From Entomortierella parvispora (lineage: Eukaryota; Mortierellomycota; Mortierellomycetes; Mortierellales; Mortierellaceae): a stretch of DNA of 64,000 nt. A program made the position numbers and the translations under genes. The notes beneath the pieces are model-generated. The model saw only the letters and a program-made list of their open reading frames with translations. It was not told where the DNA came from and made no database searches. The first letter of the stretch is position 1. Every line of letters begins with the position of its first letter. The stretch is from positions 1,116,001 to 1,180,000 of the forward strand of contig OY752141.1 in NCBI GenBank assembly GCA_963573315.1, in the 5' to 3' direction. Of this stretch, positions 1 to 9,581 are shown piece by piece.

Positions 1-76
1 AAGGATGTTAATTGCAGGGTAGAAGCGGCGACTGACTACTGAATTTTGTTGACTCATATTATCTTTGGTATTCTAG

Positions 77-2016
77 CGTCTCCATACCGACTGGCTTTGC
101 TCACGAAGAACGTCATCAGTTCCACCCGCGAACACATCGACTCGTTGATCGGAACCAGCCAGGCGGAGGACAAAACGACGCATATCCTGCAGCTGCTTCA
201 GTACTTCCCAACGTTTCTTAGCAGACATTTGATCTCCCAGCCCGTTTCTTTTCCAGAGGCGATCCATTACGAGATTTCAAACCATCGTCGACAGTTACAA
301 CATCTTCGAGAATATCAGGCTGAATGCTTAGGTCTTTTAGCCGAGCAAGGATTGCATCTGGATCCCGATTGCATGGAACAAGAAGGCTTTGCAGCTGCAC
401 AAATGGAAGAGTTTGTTCAAGAGCAGGTCTCCAAGACAATTTGCTTGATGGAACGAGTGCTCGATAAAGCTTCCAAGGACACGCGAAAGATCGTGGACAC
501 CAATCACCAAAGGAAACATAGCTCGTCCTCCAGGGCTGCTTCACGTTCGCTGACCATTATCGGAGATTTAAGTGGTGTGGACAACCTTGGCAGGAGTGAG
601 ACGCTCTCTCATTTGAAAGATCTGATCCAGATCCAAATTCCTCGATACGCGGAGGAGACCGAGACTCAATCCCGGCATTTTTATCGACCCTCCTGGATTA
701 CCAGAATCTGGATTCCTGCTTTGATTGGGTATTTCGGATTGAAATACGGACTCCAGTACGTAAGCGAGCACCGTGCAGACTTGGATGAACTCATTGAGGA
801 AGCATGGGAGACTGCGAGACGCTTCGTTACGGATTGGGTCTGGGAACCTTCCAGACGAATTATGACCATCATCCGACACAGTGATGACCAGGGTTCATTG
901 CAAATGCTCGGGAATGAAAGCCTCAAGTCTGACATTGCAGTAAGAAACAATCGTTATCCCAGTTTGGTGTTTATCACAGGTTGACATACATGCCGGCATT
1001 GTAACCAGTCGCTGTCTGGATTTGATAGAGCTTGGAGCGCATGGTATTGGATTTTGGAAAGGAACACCTGCATATGGGACCTGAGGATCTTGATCGACTC
1101 TCACATGCTGTTCACAATGGCGATATTTCAGCTGTCATGCGAGCCTATGAGCAGGACTTGAAAGTATGAAACTATGGAGTTACTTATTGCCTAAACTCCC
1201 ACAGAGTGGTGTATTCAATTGTTCTATTGTATTTCTACTTTATAGACTCCCCTCAAAGGAGCGGTGACTGGTAATCTTCTCCAAACTCTGCTGATCCAGG
1301 TTCAGAAGACCAAAGTTGATGTTGAGGTTGCCATGGCGGCTTTGGATAAGTTGTTGAAGGCCAACGAGCTCAATTTTGCATTCTTGGCTGTCGGACCCAG
1401 TTTACTGCTTCTCTGGGCTGTTTCTGCGCAGGCAAAGAGTTCGTGGCAGCAGATTGCAGGAAAGAATCTTGGCGTGGTATCTATACAGATGAAAAACTCG
1501 CTGAGGCAGGTTGAAAGGCTGCTAAACCTGGCTTCAGCTGGAGGCGATGACTTGGCACTGGCTTCATCTCCAGGAAGGAATCTCGATTCGGAATCGCTTC
1601 GATTAGCAAGGCGCAGTCAGGCGAGTGCAGCGCAGCTTTCGGATGATTACGAGAATATCGCTGATGGAGACCGCAGTCGAGCAATGGAGGGCTCTGTCGA
1701 TTCATCGCGCTCGTCATCTGTGGAGCCACTGTCCAACACTCTTCAACAAATCAATTCGTCGTCCGACAGGCTATCCAGGATCAGGGCTCAGAAGGGCAAG
1801 GTTCCTTATAGGACGCAAGGTCTGATTTTGTGTGAGGTCCATTTGCTGAGGACCTTTGCATCTCGTCTGACTCGATCGGAGGGACTGAGGGACAAGGTTT
1901 TGGAAGATCTCCGTGAAATCGAGGAAAGTTCACTCACGGTCCATCAGCGACTGAGAACCACCAAACGAATGTACCGAACCTATGGCTTTCTGGGCTTAAG
2001 TCATTGGAGTACGTAG
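77..2016 (+). CDS. NCA2: NCA2-like mitochondrial protein (5' end outside window)
   Basis: Three exons are visible: 77-939, 1029-1163 and 1246-2016, joined by GT-AG introns that keep phase. The first visible exon starts at an acceptor (TTCTAG ending at 76, preceded by a CTGAC-type branch site), so the true start lies upstream. About 589 codons are present. The sequence matches the NCA2 family: a W-x-P-containing hydrophobic segment (RIWIPALIGYFGLKYG) near codon 215, and a C-terminal half with the IQVQKTKVDVEVAM stretch followed by a second hydrophobic segment (FAFLAVGPSLLLLWAV). It ends in an Arg-rich helix (LRTTKRMYRTYGFLGL). In yeast, Nca2 affects expression of the mitochondrial ATP6/ATP8 transcript and the protein is mitochondrial. 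That role here is inferred from the family. A Ser-rich insertion sits between the last hydrophobic segment and the C-terminus. Confidence 0.85.
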
Positions 2017-2710
2017 CCTTCAAAAATGTAAATACCATTTTTCTTGTACCGCGTCGATTTTAACCAAAAGGGATACCGGGCCATTGAGCTTCATATGTGA
2101 ATGGTTTTCAGGGGCCGACTCTCCATCATAATAATCTGACTGAGGAGGGTTTCCTTGAACAAGACGACCATCTATTCTAGGAATTAAAAAAACAAAGATG
2201 AATATTTTTCTAATCAATTGCTCCAAATCCCAGCTATCAATCAACGGTATTCCTGTATGAACAAGATACACTTGAGAGGGCCTCACTGTTCCTATGAATT
2301 TAATTGCCATCCGTGAAGTAGATCATAAGAAAATGAAATTCACTTGTGAAAAGCAATAGGACTACAGGGGGAATGAGTGGAGACAAGAAGTGAGTTTTAT
2401 TGTATTGCAAGTTTCTATCAGCGCTAGAATTACGTCATTTTCAAATCCCTCTATTTCCCGCGCCTCACATCGCGTGATGTCACCGTATTCCTGTTACAAT
2501 AGGACGAAGGGGTGGGCAGATGGAGAGTAGATGGAGGGGTAGAGATGGGTGGCAGATGAGGTGTGAAAAGACGCCCGGACCTGAGTTTGTATACGTGATT
2601 TTCAACTCTTTCCATTTTCCCAAGCACGTCGAGGATTTAAGTGAATTAATCCATCCAGTTGCTACGTCAAACACTAACAGAATAAGAAACATCTACAGAG
2701 CAAACAAGCT
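2017..2710. other. Intergenic stretch, no gene seen
   Basis: Short frames only, none with family resemblance or convincing splice structure. It ends at the left target duplication of the solo LTR at 2711-2715. Confidence 0.6.
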
Positions 2711-2715
2711 GTGAG

Positions 2716-3046
2716 TGTGACGGAACGAGGGTGTAGGAAAAGGTGTAGGATTGAAAGGTAGGACTAAGGATATGATTTTCTTGTTGACTGAGGAAAGCAA
2801 AAGAGAAGTGGGACAGGGGTCCTATTTATAAGGGAGCAGGGGTGACAAAGAGAGCGACAGGGCAAGGCGGAGGCGAGGACAAGGCAAGGACAGGAGCCAG
2901 ATCCAAGGCTAAGACAGGAACCGGATCCGAGGGCGAAGACAGGAATTAGATCCGAGGGCAAAGACAGGAATTAGATCCGAGGGCGAAGACAGGAATTTAG
3001 ATCCGAGGGTAAAACTTGAACAGGATGACAATCACGGTTCGTGACA
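2716..3046 (+). mobile_element. Solo LTR of a Ty3/Ty1-type retrotransposon with perfect 5-bp target duplication
   Basis: A 331-bp block begins TGTGACGGAAC and ends GGTTCGTGACA, so it has TG...CA ends and short imperfect inverted termini. It is flanked on both sides by GTGAG (2711-2715 and 3047-3051). A TATA-like TATTTATAAGG lies at about 2823 on the + strand, in the position expected of an LTR promoter. No internal coding domain is attached, so it reads as a solo LTR left by LTR-LTR recombination. The right end lies only 23 bp beyond the stop codon of the thioredoxin-like gene that runs toward it. Confidence 0.75.
2888..3010. repeat. 25-bp minisatellite inside the solo LTR
   Basis: About five tandem copies of a 25-bp unit (AGACAGGAATTAGATCCGAG plus GGCGA) lie in the 3' half of the LTR. 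The outer left copy is the most diverged, the central copies nearly identical. Confidence 0.85.
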
Positions 3047-3073
3047 GTGAGGGCTTTTCGTATTGCCTCGCGT

Positions 3074-4053
3074 CTATGGTTCTTTGTGGCTGGAGGTGGT
3101 CTCGATTCCAACGACTAGAGCTCTCTGGAAGTCATCCGTCTGATAATCGCCTACAAAGGTCACCTTGCTGTCAACAATGACTATCATGCATGGCACTGCA
3201 GTAAATCCAGTCTTATTGAAAATTTCTATAAACCCGAATATGTTTGTTAGACCTTCTTCACTTATCACCCTCTCACACACCATCATTATAGATATATTTA
3301 CCATTCTCGGCATGATTAACACTGTCAAGGACTACAGTGAAACGCATGATCTCTTTCTTTGCCTCTACAAAAGTCTTGATTTTCTCAATTTTACTTGGCA
3401 TGTCAGGTCCAGCGATTGCATCGATGTTAATTCCGATGAACGCAACCTTGCCAGCATGCTTATCCGCCAAGTCAGAAATTATCGGAGCAGACACCATACA
3501 AGGAGAACACCTATTAACATTGATTCAAGCAGGTGAAGGTAAATAAATTACAACAATAAATAAAGAGAAATCCGGCATTTGCTTTTCATATGGCAACGCA
3601 AACTAACATGCTCGATAGCGACAGACCAAGAATATGTATTCCTACAAGTACTTACCGGGTGTCCCAGAAATCCAAAACGACCACTCCCTCCTCACCTGAG
3701 AACTTTGGCCCCCCGACGTGTTCGCACTGCTCAATTAGCTCCTTGACATCCACGGTCGTTCCGACAAACTCGCTAACCCAACCGTCCCTCAAGTAGGCTG
3801 GTGGTCCTCGCTTAAGATAGTCCCTCATCGCCTCATAATTTTTAAAGCTTCCAATCTTTTTCATGTATTCGATGGGGTCTGCCTTGAACCCGAGGTCCGC
3901 GGCATATTTCTTGTAATTCTCAGCAGCTTCCCAAAACTCAATCTCGACAAATTTCTCTCCATACTTTGTTTCAAAGGGCTTTTGGAAGAACTTTACATAA
4001 CCTTGGTTGATAACATTCTTTTGCTCGACGGTTAATTCTGGTAATTCTGACAT
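3074..4053 (-). CDS. Thioredoxin-fold (TlpA/thioredoxin-like) protein with CSPC motif
   Basis: Three exons are read on the minus strand: 4053-3656, 3510-3281 and 3225-3074, predicting 259 aa. Intron 1 has GTAAGT...TTAATAG. Intron 2 is only 55 nt (GTGTGTGAG...CTAAC...TTTATAG) and removes an in-frame stop. Residues 1-125 form a charged helical N-terminal region. A thioredoxin fold follows: VVLDFWDT, then C134-S-P-C137 where classical thioredoxins have CGPC, an alpha/beta core (VAFIGINIDAI), and the cis-Pro strand TAVPCMIVIVD. The family uses the Cys pair for thiol-disulfide exchange. No signal peptide is visible, so a cytosolic redox role is the simplest inference. Substrate unknown. The N-terminal extension has no recognised family. 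Confidence 0.8.
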
Positions 4054-4609
4054 AGTGGCGTAGGTGGGATGTTGCTAGGTAGTAGTTTAGGAAAGTAACG
4101 TCAAAAGATATGACTAGTTGAGGAAGATGAAGAAGAGGTGCGTTCAAAAAATGTTCAGTTCATCCTTTGTTCAAGAGCTTACTGTCTGAAGTGTAATAGT
4201 GAGCGGAGCGTGAGGTGAGAAAGAGATGTGGGTCCTGCGGACACACACTTGGTACGTTATTTATAATGGTGTATTAATACTTCCACATTTCCTGTTTTGT
4301 ATAAGAAAAGACATCCGCTGCCACTTCAATTTTCTGTCGCTCGCTTTTTACAAACCTTTGCTCCGTGTACCTTTCATTGGATTGAAGGTTGTCCTCGCGC
4401 TCGCGCTCGTCTGCCACCTCGCCCATACTTTAGACTTGGTCACAAATAAATTAGCTTGCTTTCTTTGTTTTTCTAAGTTACGAGTGCGAAAGAACTTGTT
4501 CTGTTTTGCACAATTTTGTACTGCACTGCTGTTCTTGGTTTTTCCCATACTGAACTTTAATTATTATTCGCCCTTTATTCGCCCTTGCTGAACGAATCTG
4601 ACTGGTTCC
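4054..4609. other. T-rich intergenic stretch
   Basis: Upstream region of the thioredoxin-like gene. A 121-codon hydrophobic frame at 4226-4591 has T-rich composition and no motif, so I do not call it a gene. The last 10 bp (GTGGTTCTTT, 4610-4619) are the target duplication of the next element. Confidence 0.5.
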
Positions 4610-4619
4610 GTGGTTCTTT

Positions 4620-5731
4620 GGAATTGTCTGCTTGTCGTCCGGTCCGACAAATTCTTAGTTGCCGTCCGATGCTCTTATTTGTCTTCCGTTTTTCTTAGCT
4701 GTGATCTGGATTGTGGTCCAGAATGTCACCTTATCCTCTTTCCCACGGACTGTCGTTCACAATCCCTGATATTTCTCACCAGTGTAATCTAAAAATCGCA
4801 GGGTGACATGATGGCAATTGGTACTTTTCAATTGAAAAAAAAAGCGCGCTTTTGAGTGTCAGACCGTATTGAAGACTCGGAAGACTTTTAGTGATAACTA
4901 GAAGCGATGAGACCATGTTTATATGTCCACTGGTATCCACAGACATTCCTTGATGTGGGATAGGAAATTTCACAGGAGCATTCTGGTCGACCCTCAGGCA
5001 CTTTAGGGTACAGGGACAAGCAGGACTAATGGACGAAGAAGGCGCGCCACCTGTGACAACTTTGTAGGTGGCGGATGGGACAATGTTTGTGCTCATATTC
5101 ACGCCTTGCTTTTAGGAACAATGAGAAGCACGGTCCTCGAACTTTATATCTCTGTCGCATACTCGCATTGTCATTCAAGATTGCGTCAATGAGACGGACG
5201 GTCTTCGAGCACATTACCTTCACGATTACCTATGGCGGCGTTAGAATTACCGAAGAGAGATTTCAGGGTTCTTTTGTGCGCTCCATTGCTGTGTTCAAGC
5301 TCACCTTGTTCACCTGATGTGGCGATTTTTAGATCACGCTTATCGCGCGCGTGAGAAATTTCAGTGGTTGCGAACGACAGGTCCTGGGAAAGAAGATAAT
5401 GTGACATTCTGGACAGCAAACCAGATGACAGCTAAAAAAAACGAAAATGTCACGTCTATTTGTCGTCCGGTCAGACAGCCCCTTCCTTGTCGTCCTATTC
5501 TCTTGTTTGTCGTCCAATGATCTCTTGTTTATCGTCTGGACTTCTGCACCGCGCCCTGGTCATTCACCGCAAAATTCCTCGTTTAGAGATGTGTCTATAG
5601 GATCAGGCAAAGTGCGCGACAAGGGCGCGGTGCAGAAGTCCAGACGATAAACAAGAGATCATTGGACGACAAACAAGAGAATAGGACGACAAGGAAGGGG
5701 CTGTCTGACCGGATGACAAATAGACATTTCC
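4620..5731. mobile_element. MULE-like foldback element, long copy, with 10-bp target duplication
   Basis: The element begins GGAATTGTCTGCTTGTCGTC and ends with the inverted counterpart (GACAAATAGACATTTCC). It is flanked by a perfect 10-bp direct repeat GTGGTTCTTT at 4610-4619 and 5732-5741. A second, more internal inverted pair links about 4685-4800 with about 5317-5440. The terminal region carries reiterated TTGTCGTCC motifs. The right 280 bp is itself a palindrome matching the short copy at 42,487-42,739, including the loop sequence. No transposase frame is present, so the element is non-autonomous. Target duplications of 9-11 bp are typical of Mutator-like elements, and that assignment is inference from this signature. 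Confidence 0.75.
5453..5726. repeat. Near-perfect inverted repeat within the long foldback element
   Basis: The left arm (about 5453-5557) and right arm (about 5623-5726) are reverse complements over roughly 105 bp with few mismatches. They surround a loop of about 65 bp containing CAAAATTCCTCGTTTAGAGA. The short copy has the matching loop CAAAATGCCTCGTTTGGGGA. Confidence 0.9.
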
Positions 5732-5945
5732 GTGGTTCTTTCAGAACTTGCTCTCGACTTGCCACCAGCGACTTCTCATGGAGGAAAGGGCGAGAGCGGA
5801 TGACAGCGCGAACTCTACAGAAGTCTCATTCAGCTCTTGCGAGATGGGCGTTTTGTCAATAAAGGTTGGCAACAATTGATGCAAACACAACACAAATGTT
5901 GGCAAACAGGAAAACGAAAAACACGATACAGCTCCATAGCTTTTC

Positions 5946-5953
5946 TATAAAAC
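5946..5953 (+). promoter_or_regulatory. TATA box of the small secreted-peptide gene
   Basis: TATAAAAC lies 67 bp upstream of the ATG at 6013, followed by a C/T-rich leader (TTCCTGTCCATTCCTCTCC) as expected of a fungal core promoter. Confidence 0.5.
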
Positions 5954-6012
5954 GAAGGATTCCTGTCCATTCCTCTCCACCAACCTCCATATTCAATTCC
6001 ACTTCAATCAAA

Positions 6013-6165
6013 ATGCAAGCCACATCCCTGGTAGTCCTTTTCGTTCTTTTGAGCCTCACCACCGCCACTGCCATTGGACCTCGTCGTCTCGATCCATGTG
6101 ATAGAAGTGACGCACCTCCCACTTGCTATCAAATTACCGAGGGTTCGGTTATTGACCTGGAATAA
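6013..6165 (+). CDS. Small secreted peptide, unknown function
   Basis: A 50-aa frame starts at the first ATG after a TATA box and C/T-rich leader. The N-terminus is a good signal peptide: short polar start, hydrophobic core (SLVVLFVLLSL) and small residues TATA before a likely cleavage near residue 19. The mature part is about 30 aa with two Cys (DPCDRS...PTCYQ) and an acidic tail ending in DLE. The frame continues upstream, but there the codons look like leader sequence. No family recognised. It could be a peptide hormone-like or effector-like product, or a first exon of something longer, though no strong donor follows. Confidence 0.5.
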   Translation: MQATSLVVLFVLLSLTTATAIGPRRLDPCDRSDAPPTCYQITEGSVIDLE

Positions 6166-6713
6166 ATAACGTTAATTACATTGTGAGCTTCATGGTCGAG
6201 CCTGGTCGAGCCTGTGCCTATTCATTTTATTTCAGTAACCTGGTAGATAGTAATAAGCAACTCTTTTCCAGCTTGTGATCCTCTAAGTCCAATAAACCAA
6301 CACGACAATAATTCATACTCCTGAAACGAAACTATGACAATTACATTGCGTTCATTTCCCTCTCTGTTGGAAAGAAGTGACAGTTGCATCGCCAAAACTT
6401 GTTCGCCTGCTGCCGAGCCTGCTTAGTTCCGCCGGAGTGGCTGAAAATGGCGGGGGAAAAAATTTCGTACAGGAAATCCCGCCAGACACGTCCGATCGGA
6501 CCGCGTTCTCATGGTAGCGTTCTTTCTCCCCCTATTTCCATGTCTCTTCCTCTTCCTTGCCCTCTTTCTCTTTTCACTTCCTCTTCCTTTTTCTCTTCCA
6601 TTTCCTCATCCTCTTCTCCTTTCTCCCATCATCCTTGTCTTCGACCTCCACAGATCCTCTGTGCCCGCCATTACTCCAGCTGTCCCTGCTCTTGTTGATC
6701 AATCAACTTCTGG
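6166..6713. other. Intergenic, strongly pyrimidine-biased in part
   Basis: Between about 6520 and 6650 the + strand is almost pure C/T (CTTCCTCTTCC-like). Frames crossing it (6384-6823) are composition artefacts. The stretch ends at the left target duplication of the LTR at 6714-6718. Confidence 0.5.
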
Positions 6714-6718
6714 CGCTC

Positions 6719-6994
6719 TGTCACAGAGATGGTCATTCTGACCTCAATCACATGACCACTAGCACTTCCCGGATAGGACGCGACGGTTCTAGATCTCTCC
6801 AGAGCATCAGAACCGGCACCTAGGATTATTAAGGGCTTCTAGAAAAGTCATTCAGTACAAGTATAAAAGATAGAGCGTCGTCTTGAATAAACATCATCAA
6901 TTACTCAGTAACCGATCACCTTGGCCCTGTTTCTCCTGAGCTGACCTCTTCCTCTCTGTCCCGCCCCTGATAAACTTAACCCAAGTTTATTACA
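6719..6994 (+). mobile_element. Second solo LTR with perfect 5-bp target duplication
   Basis: A 276-bp block runs from TGTCACAGAG to TTTATTACA, flanked by CGCTC at 6714-6718 and 6995-6999. Inside, TATAAAAG at about 6860 is followed by AATAAA at about 6885, the usual U3-TATA / R-polyA order of an LTR on the + strand. No attached gag-pol. It differs in sequence from the LTR at 2,716, so it comes from another family or a distant lineage. Confidence 0.7.
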
Positions 6995-6999
6995 CGCTC

Positions 7000-7804
7000 C
7001 TTGGCGGAAGAATAACAACACCCTTGGTACTCCATTCAGGATGCATCCTTTTACTGCTGTTCTCAGTTTTGTAGGCCAAAGTCAAGAGTCACAAGGCGCC
7101 TGTAAAAGCTTTGAGAACAAGAGTTTCAAAGAAGCATGCCCTTCCCTGTTGCCGCTACGAAGGGACGAAGAGGTCCTCTTCATCACCAAAAGGAGAGACA
7201 TACGACAGGGAGATGAATACAATTCAATTCATTGATCGCCACTCATTGTTACAGCCACGATTTTTTTTGTTTAAAAAAAGAAGCAGCGTGCTTCAAACAG
7301 CCTTCGCGTCGGGGTCTCATCGGGGCGGGACTCTTTCACTACTCAAATGAGAGGCTGGAGGACACTTCTGTGTCCATAGTTGAGACTTCGATCGAAGCAG
7401 AACAACCCTGTTTAGAGAACAAAGATAAAGACACACACCCGTCTATATTTGTCCCCTGTGGTCGGGCTGCAGATAGTTTGCAGGGTGTGATGTGCGGAAG
7501 GCTCGAGTGTACTTTCACCTACTCGGTGAATTGTGGAAACATAATAATGAAACAAAAGCGATCACCACTGATTGTTGGGCCTGTGATGTACCTAATCGTC
7601 AACGGGGACCAAGAAACTTGTGTAGCAGCTTTATGTGGGGGATGAGCACTTTTCTCTTTGTCTCTTTTCTTCTTTGCTTTCACCATCCTCTCTATTTTAC
7701 ACCCTCTTCAACGTAACCCTCGCTCCTGCCTTCGTCCCCATTCTTTTCTTCGGCCACTCTTTTCTTCGACCACTCTCCTTGTTATCGCGAACAAATCCAG
7801 CAAA
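7000..7804. other. Intergenic stretch upstream of the F-box gene
   Basis: No supported gene. The final 150 bp (from about 7640) is C/T-rich leader-like sequence leading to the ATG at 7805. Confidence 0.5.
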
Positions 7805-9581
7805 ATGGACCAGCCGCCTTCTTCTCCTCAGCCCTTGATCCCAATCGCAGCGGTGGGGAATCCCGCTCAGGTATAACGCAGTTCTAGAAGAAAGAAGTGG
7901 TTACAAAGTATCTCTCTTGCTAAAATCAAGATATCAATATTTCTCTCTCTCTCAAAGGCTCCTGCGATTCCCCCAAATAGTTTGCTTGTCCTAGGCGAAT
8001 GGTTTCTGCGGAAAAGAGACTCTCATAGTATTGCACGATTAGCAAGACTCAACCAGGCCTGGAGAGATGCCATGTTATCCGTGCTATATCGGTCTTTCCC
8101 GAAAAGAATCCGCCAACCTTCTGTCGCAAGTTTTCAAGTGAATTCTTTTCGTGTGCAAGTCTTGAGCTTCAAGAATGGCCCAGGAACGCTAAACAACATT
8201 CCTATCATGAGAGACCTCTACAGAAACGCCATCCAGTTTCCCAATGTCGTCGAGTTGAGCCTGTGGTTTTTTGGTGCAGATGATCCTATTATTGTCGAGG
8301 CCATCAGCATCATGCAGACGTTCAACAGCCTTTTGGATCTGAGACTCGAGGACTTCCATCCGCTCTTTGACAGGGACGGTCGTTGGAGTGAGATATTGTC
8401 TACGTGCCATCTTACCCTCACCGCGCTTACCTTGAAAAAAGTCTTGCTCAACGATGAGGCCACCAGAATCGTATACAGCATGCCGTTGCTCAGTACTCTC
8501 AAGTTTATCGATTCTCAGTTCGGAACTATCATGCGGCAAATGCCCACGGTACAGCATCTAACGATAGACCGTGCAGCCATCCCTTTCAGCCAACAATTGA
8601 AGTGGTTCCTTCGTTGTTGCAACCTGACGTCCCTTCGCTGGGACAGCACTGGCACAACCGACACTGAGCTTACTGTGTGTAGTGCAGCTTTAGCTAACCA
8701 ATCATGGCCAAGCCTCAAGGTCATCGACTTGCAGAATAGTACCTCCCAGTTGAAAGATACTTTTGTGAGCCGGATGTTGAATGCAGCAAGACGCCACTTG
8801 GACGCTCCAGTTCCGCAGCTCACATCTGTTACCGTTCTCGGCGCTCGCTTTTGGTTCCGCTCGTTCGCGGCCCTGGAATCGCACTTTGGCACGTTGACAG
8901 AGCTGAACCTTTACAAGTGCCTAAACTTGCGGGGGTGGATGAGCCAGCGAGTTATGGAGAATTGTCCGCTTCTGACCACTTTTCGAGGCGCCATGATTGA
9001 GGCTCACGATCTCATCGACTACAGGTGGGCGGATCTCAAGCGCGACGATCAAATCGAACTCGAAAGAAAGGCCGATGACGCTTTAATGACTCTCGAAGAG
9101 AACCAAAGCGACGGGGGCTACCCTGCAAGTCCAAGCGCTCAGAGGTCGTTACGTCGCAACAAGTGTCCACAACCGCGGCAATTGGGTTTGTAGCAATCTT
9201 CGACACTTGTCTATCGCTCTGTTGATCCCCAGAGTCGACTGGGAGGGCTGGGACAAACCAACCCTTCGTCGGATTGGTGGATTAGTCGAGTTGAGATACT
9301 TGGACTTTTGGCTGCCGGACGACCGTCGAGATAACTACCAGGCCCCCCACCTTACCTTGGCCTATCATGGTTTACAAGAACTCGCTCCGCTGAAGGATCT
9401 TGAAACTTTTTTATTCCAAGGAACTTACCAGAGAATGCACGGCAATGATGTTGGGTGGATGCATCAAAATTGGAAATGCTTAAGACAAGTTTCCGATGAT
9501 CTCCATCCTAACGCTGTTCAATGTAGAACGGTGCGAAATCAGTTCAGGGCATCCGTTGTCCTTGTGCAGACTTCTTCGTAA
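7805..9581 (+). pseudogene. F-box/LRR-type protein, reading frame broken near the 3' end
   Basis: Exon 1 is 7805-7870 (22 codons). Intron 7871-7957 (GTATAAC...CTCAAAG) keeps phase into 7958. The product starts with an F-box-like helix pattern (LLVLGEWFLRKRD...ARLARLNQAWRDAMLSVLYRSF) and continues as irregular leucine-rich repeats (LTALTLKKV, LTSLRWDST, LTELNLYKC). The frame stops at 9193. The repeat pattern resumes in another frame just upstream, about 9150-9581 (NWVCSNLRHLSIALLIP...LVELRYLDFWLP), ending naturally in a Ser-Ser stop. F-box proteins recruit substrates to SCF ubiquitin ligases; this is inferred. The break could be a true frameshift or a missed intron (a GTGGGC donor at about 9026 with an acceptor at about 9143 is possible but weak). 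Confidence 0.6.

Noticed and set aside
4226-4591. 121-codon hydrophobic frame
   Set aside because: T-rich composition gives hydrophobic codons by chance; no Kozak context, homologue or splice support.
5447-5862. Small frames in the foldback element (also 42433-42731)
   Set aside because: They are read-through of inverted repeats and appear mirrored on both strands, as expected of a palindrome.
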